Source: Rugalucina vietnamica (taxonomy: Eukaryota > Mollusca > Bivalvia > Lucinida > Lucinidae). Taken from it: a stretch of DNA of 64,000 bases. Below, one piece after another: positions 63,538-64,000 of this stretch (position 1 is the stretch's first letter; each line of letters begins with the position of its first letter). The notes below the pieces were generated by a model. The model was not told the origin of the DNA. It saw only the letters and a list, made by a program, of their open reading frames with translations, and did no database searches. Both the position numbers and the translations under genes were made by a program. The stretch spans positions 17,258,548-17,322,547 of the forward strand of contig OZ024884.1 of assembly GCA_964017185.1 (NCBI GenBank), given 5' to 3'.

Positions 63538-63775
63538 GAGCCGCGACGCAAGAAAACCGGTCTTCGGGGTTTCCGACAAGGTCTGACACAAACCGGCCTG
63601 TACAAGCTCAGAAAAGAGCTAGAAGCTTGAAATTTCGGATTTAAGTAGAAGAGGAATTGTACTATCCGAGTAGCGAAAACAAAGGCGCTGATCAGCTTCG
63701 CGGTTACCGCGAAGCTGATCTGCGCCTTTGTTTTCGCCTAGGCAAAAATCCGGTTTTCTCATGATGCGGCTCATA
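63538..63775 (+). repeat. Family B repeat, complete
   Basis: GAGCCGCGACGCAAGAAAACC to CCGGTTTTCTCATGATGCGGC, nearly perfect inverted ends. The central hairpin GGCGCTGATCAGCTTCGCGG / CCGCGAAGCTGATCTGCGCC is perfect over more than 25 bp. It begins 20 bp from the preceding spacer and ends about 20 bp before the paralogue fragment. Confidence 0.85.
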
Positions 63776-63795
63776 TAATTCCGATATTTGCAACA

Positions 63796-63943
63796 TAGAT
63801 TTATTAAATGAGCTTGAGACTTAGTGAAGCCAATTAAGTTATCACATTATTTTTGAAGTTCAAGTAATCAATTTGCATGTTGTCTACACTTCTTTGACCG
63901 AAGAAAGTATCTGAGCTGTCATCATACCCAAATAGTTTAAGGA
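63796..63943 (-). pseudogene. C-terminal piece and 3' flank of a second CHST8-14-type sulfotransferase
   Basis: The minus strand from about 63943 reads LKLFGYDDSSDTFFGQRSVD then NMQIDYLNFKNNVIT and a stop at 63834. This is nearly the same as the end of the sulfotransferase at 11847, and about 40 bases of 3' flank (to 63796) also match. Upstream of 63943 the similarity stops and an in-frame TAA appears just before ATAAG, so the piece is either a last exon (acceptor ATAAG) of a gene beyond the edge or a truncated duplicate. The window cannot decide. Confidence 0.7.
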
Positions 63944-64000
63944 CTTATGGGTGGTCACTGTATATACATAATTAAAGATTTACCTGTATAAAAAACATTG

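Overview
This window looks like nuclear DNA of an intron-rich, AT-rich invertebrate. A bivalve or other mollusc is my best guess, from the style of its expanded carbohydrate sulfotransferases and its load of short hairpin-like (MITE-type) repeats, tRNA-derived SINEs and a decayed LINE. That is an inference; no rRNA or mitochondrial marker is present. There are no bacterial operons, no CRISPR array and no phage genes.

The striking content is a run of Golgi glycan-building enzymes from unrelated families. In order they are: a beta-1,3-galactosyltransferase-family gene on the minus strand, cut by the left edge (1-644); a carbohydrate sulfotransferase of the HNK-1ST/CHST8-14 type (+, 3081-11847, three exons); a CHST15-like (GalNAc4S-6ST-like) sulfotransferase (+, 13877-22108, about eight exons); a heparan-sulfate 3-O-sulfotransferase-like gene (+, 35629-41982, three exons); a beta-1,4-galactosyltransferase-family gene with the Ile typical of invertebrate GalNAc-transferases (+, 44841-55088, first exon not found); a second beta-1,3-galactosyltransferase (-, 59762-61472, two exons); and the C-terminal piece of a second CHST, close to the first, on the minus strand at the right edge (63834-63943). 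Nearly every recognisable protein gene here is a glycosyltransferase or sulfotransferase. Splice phases agree at all proposed junctions except one in the CHST15-like gene.

A plausible joint role is assembly and sulfation of a GalNAc-containing glycan: a beta4-GalNAc/Gal transferase and beta3-Gal transferases build it, and the CHST8-14-type, CHST15-type and HS3ST-like enzymes sulfate it. Stem regions between membrane anchor and catalytic domain are repeatedly expanded by small tandem duplications (39 nt, 30 nt, 63 nt x3, a duplicated 36-nt exon, a 111-nt exon x4), and 36-nt exons of phase 1-1 recur.

The rest is repeats. Family A (about 280 bp, ends like ATCAGGAAAACATGTCCGTG, central palindrome GAACCGCCTCG/CGAGGCGGTTC) has over ten copies. 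Family B (about 240 bp, ends like GAGCCGCGACG, central hairpin around GCTGATCAGCTTCGC) has about nine. Family S (about 370 bp, from TGAACCACTGCAGAAGCTGA to the Cs and Gs of CTCGGTTTTTGGAGTGGGAA) has about a dozen. There is also a 178-bp-period array with an orientation flip (8.0-10.5 kb), a 1.4-kb CGTACGAT-rich palindromic element (35.86-37.25 kb), a 2.3-kb long inverted repeat (31.4-33.7 kb) and several terminal-inverted-repeat elements. The stretch 22.1-35.6 kb holds almost only repeats.
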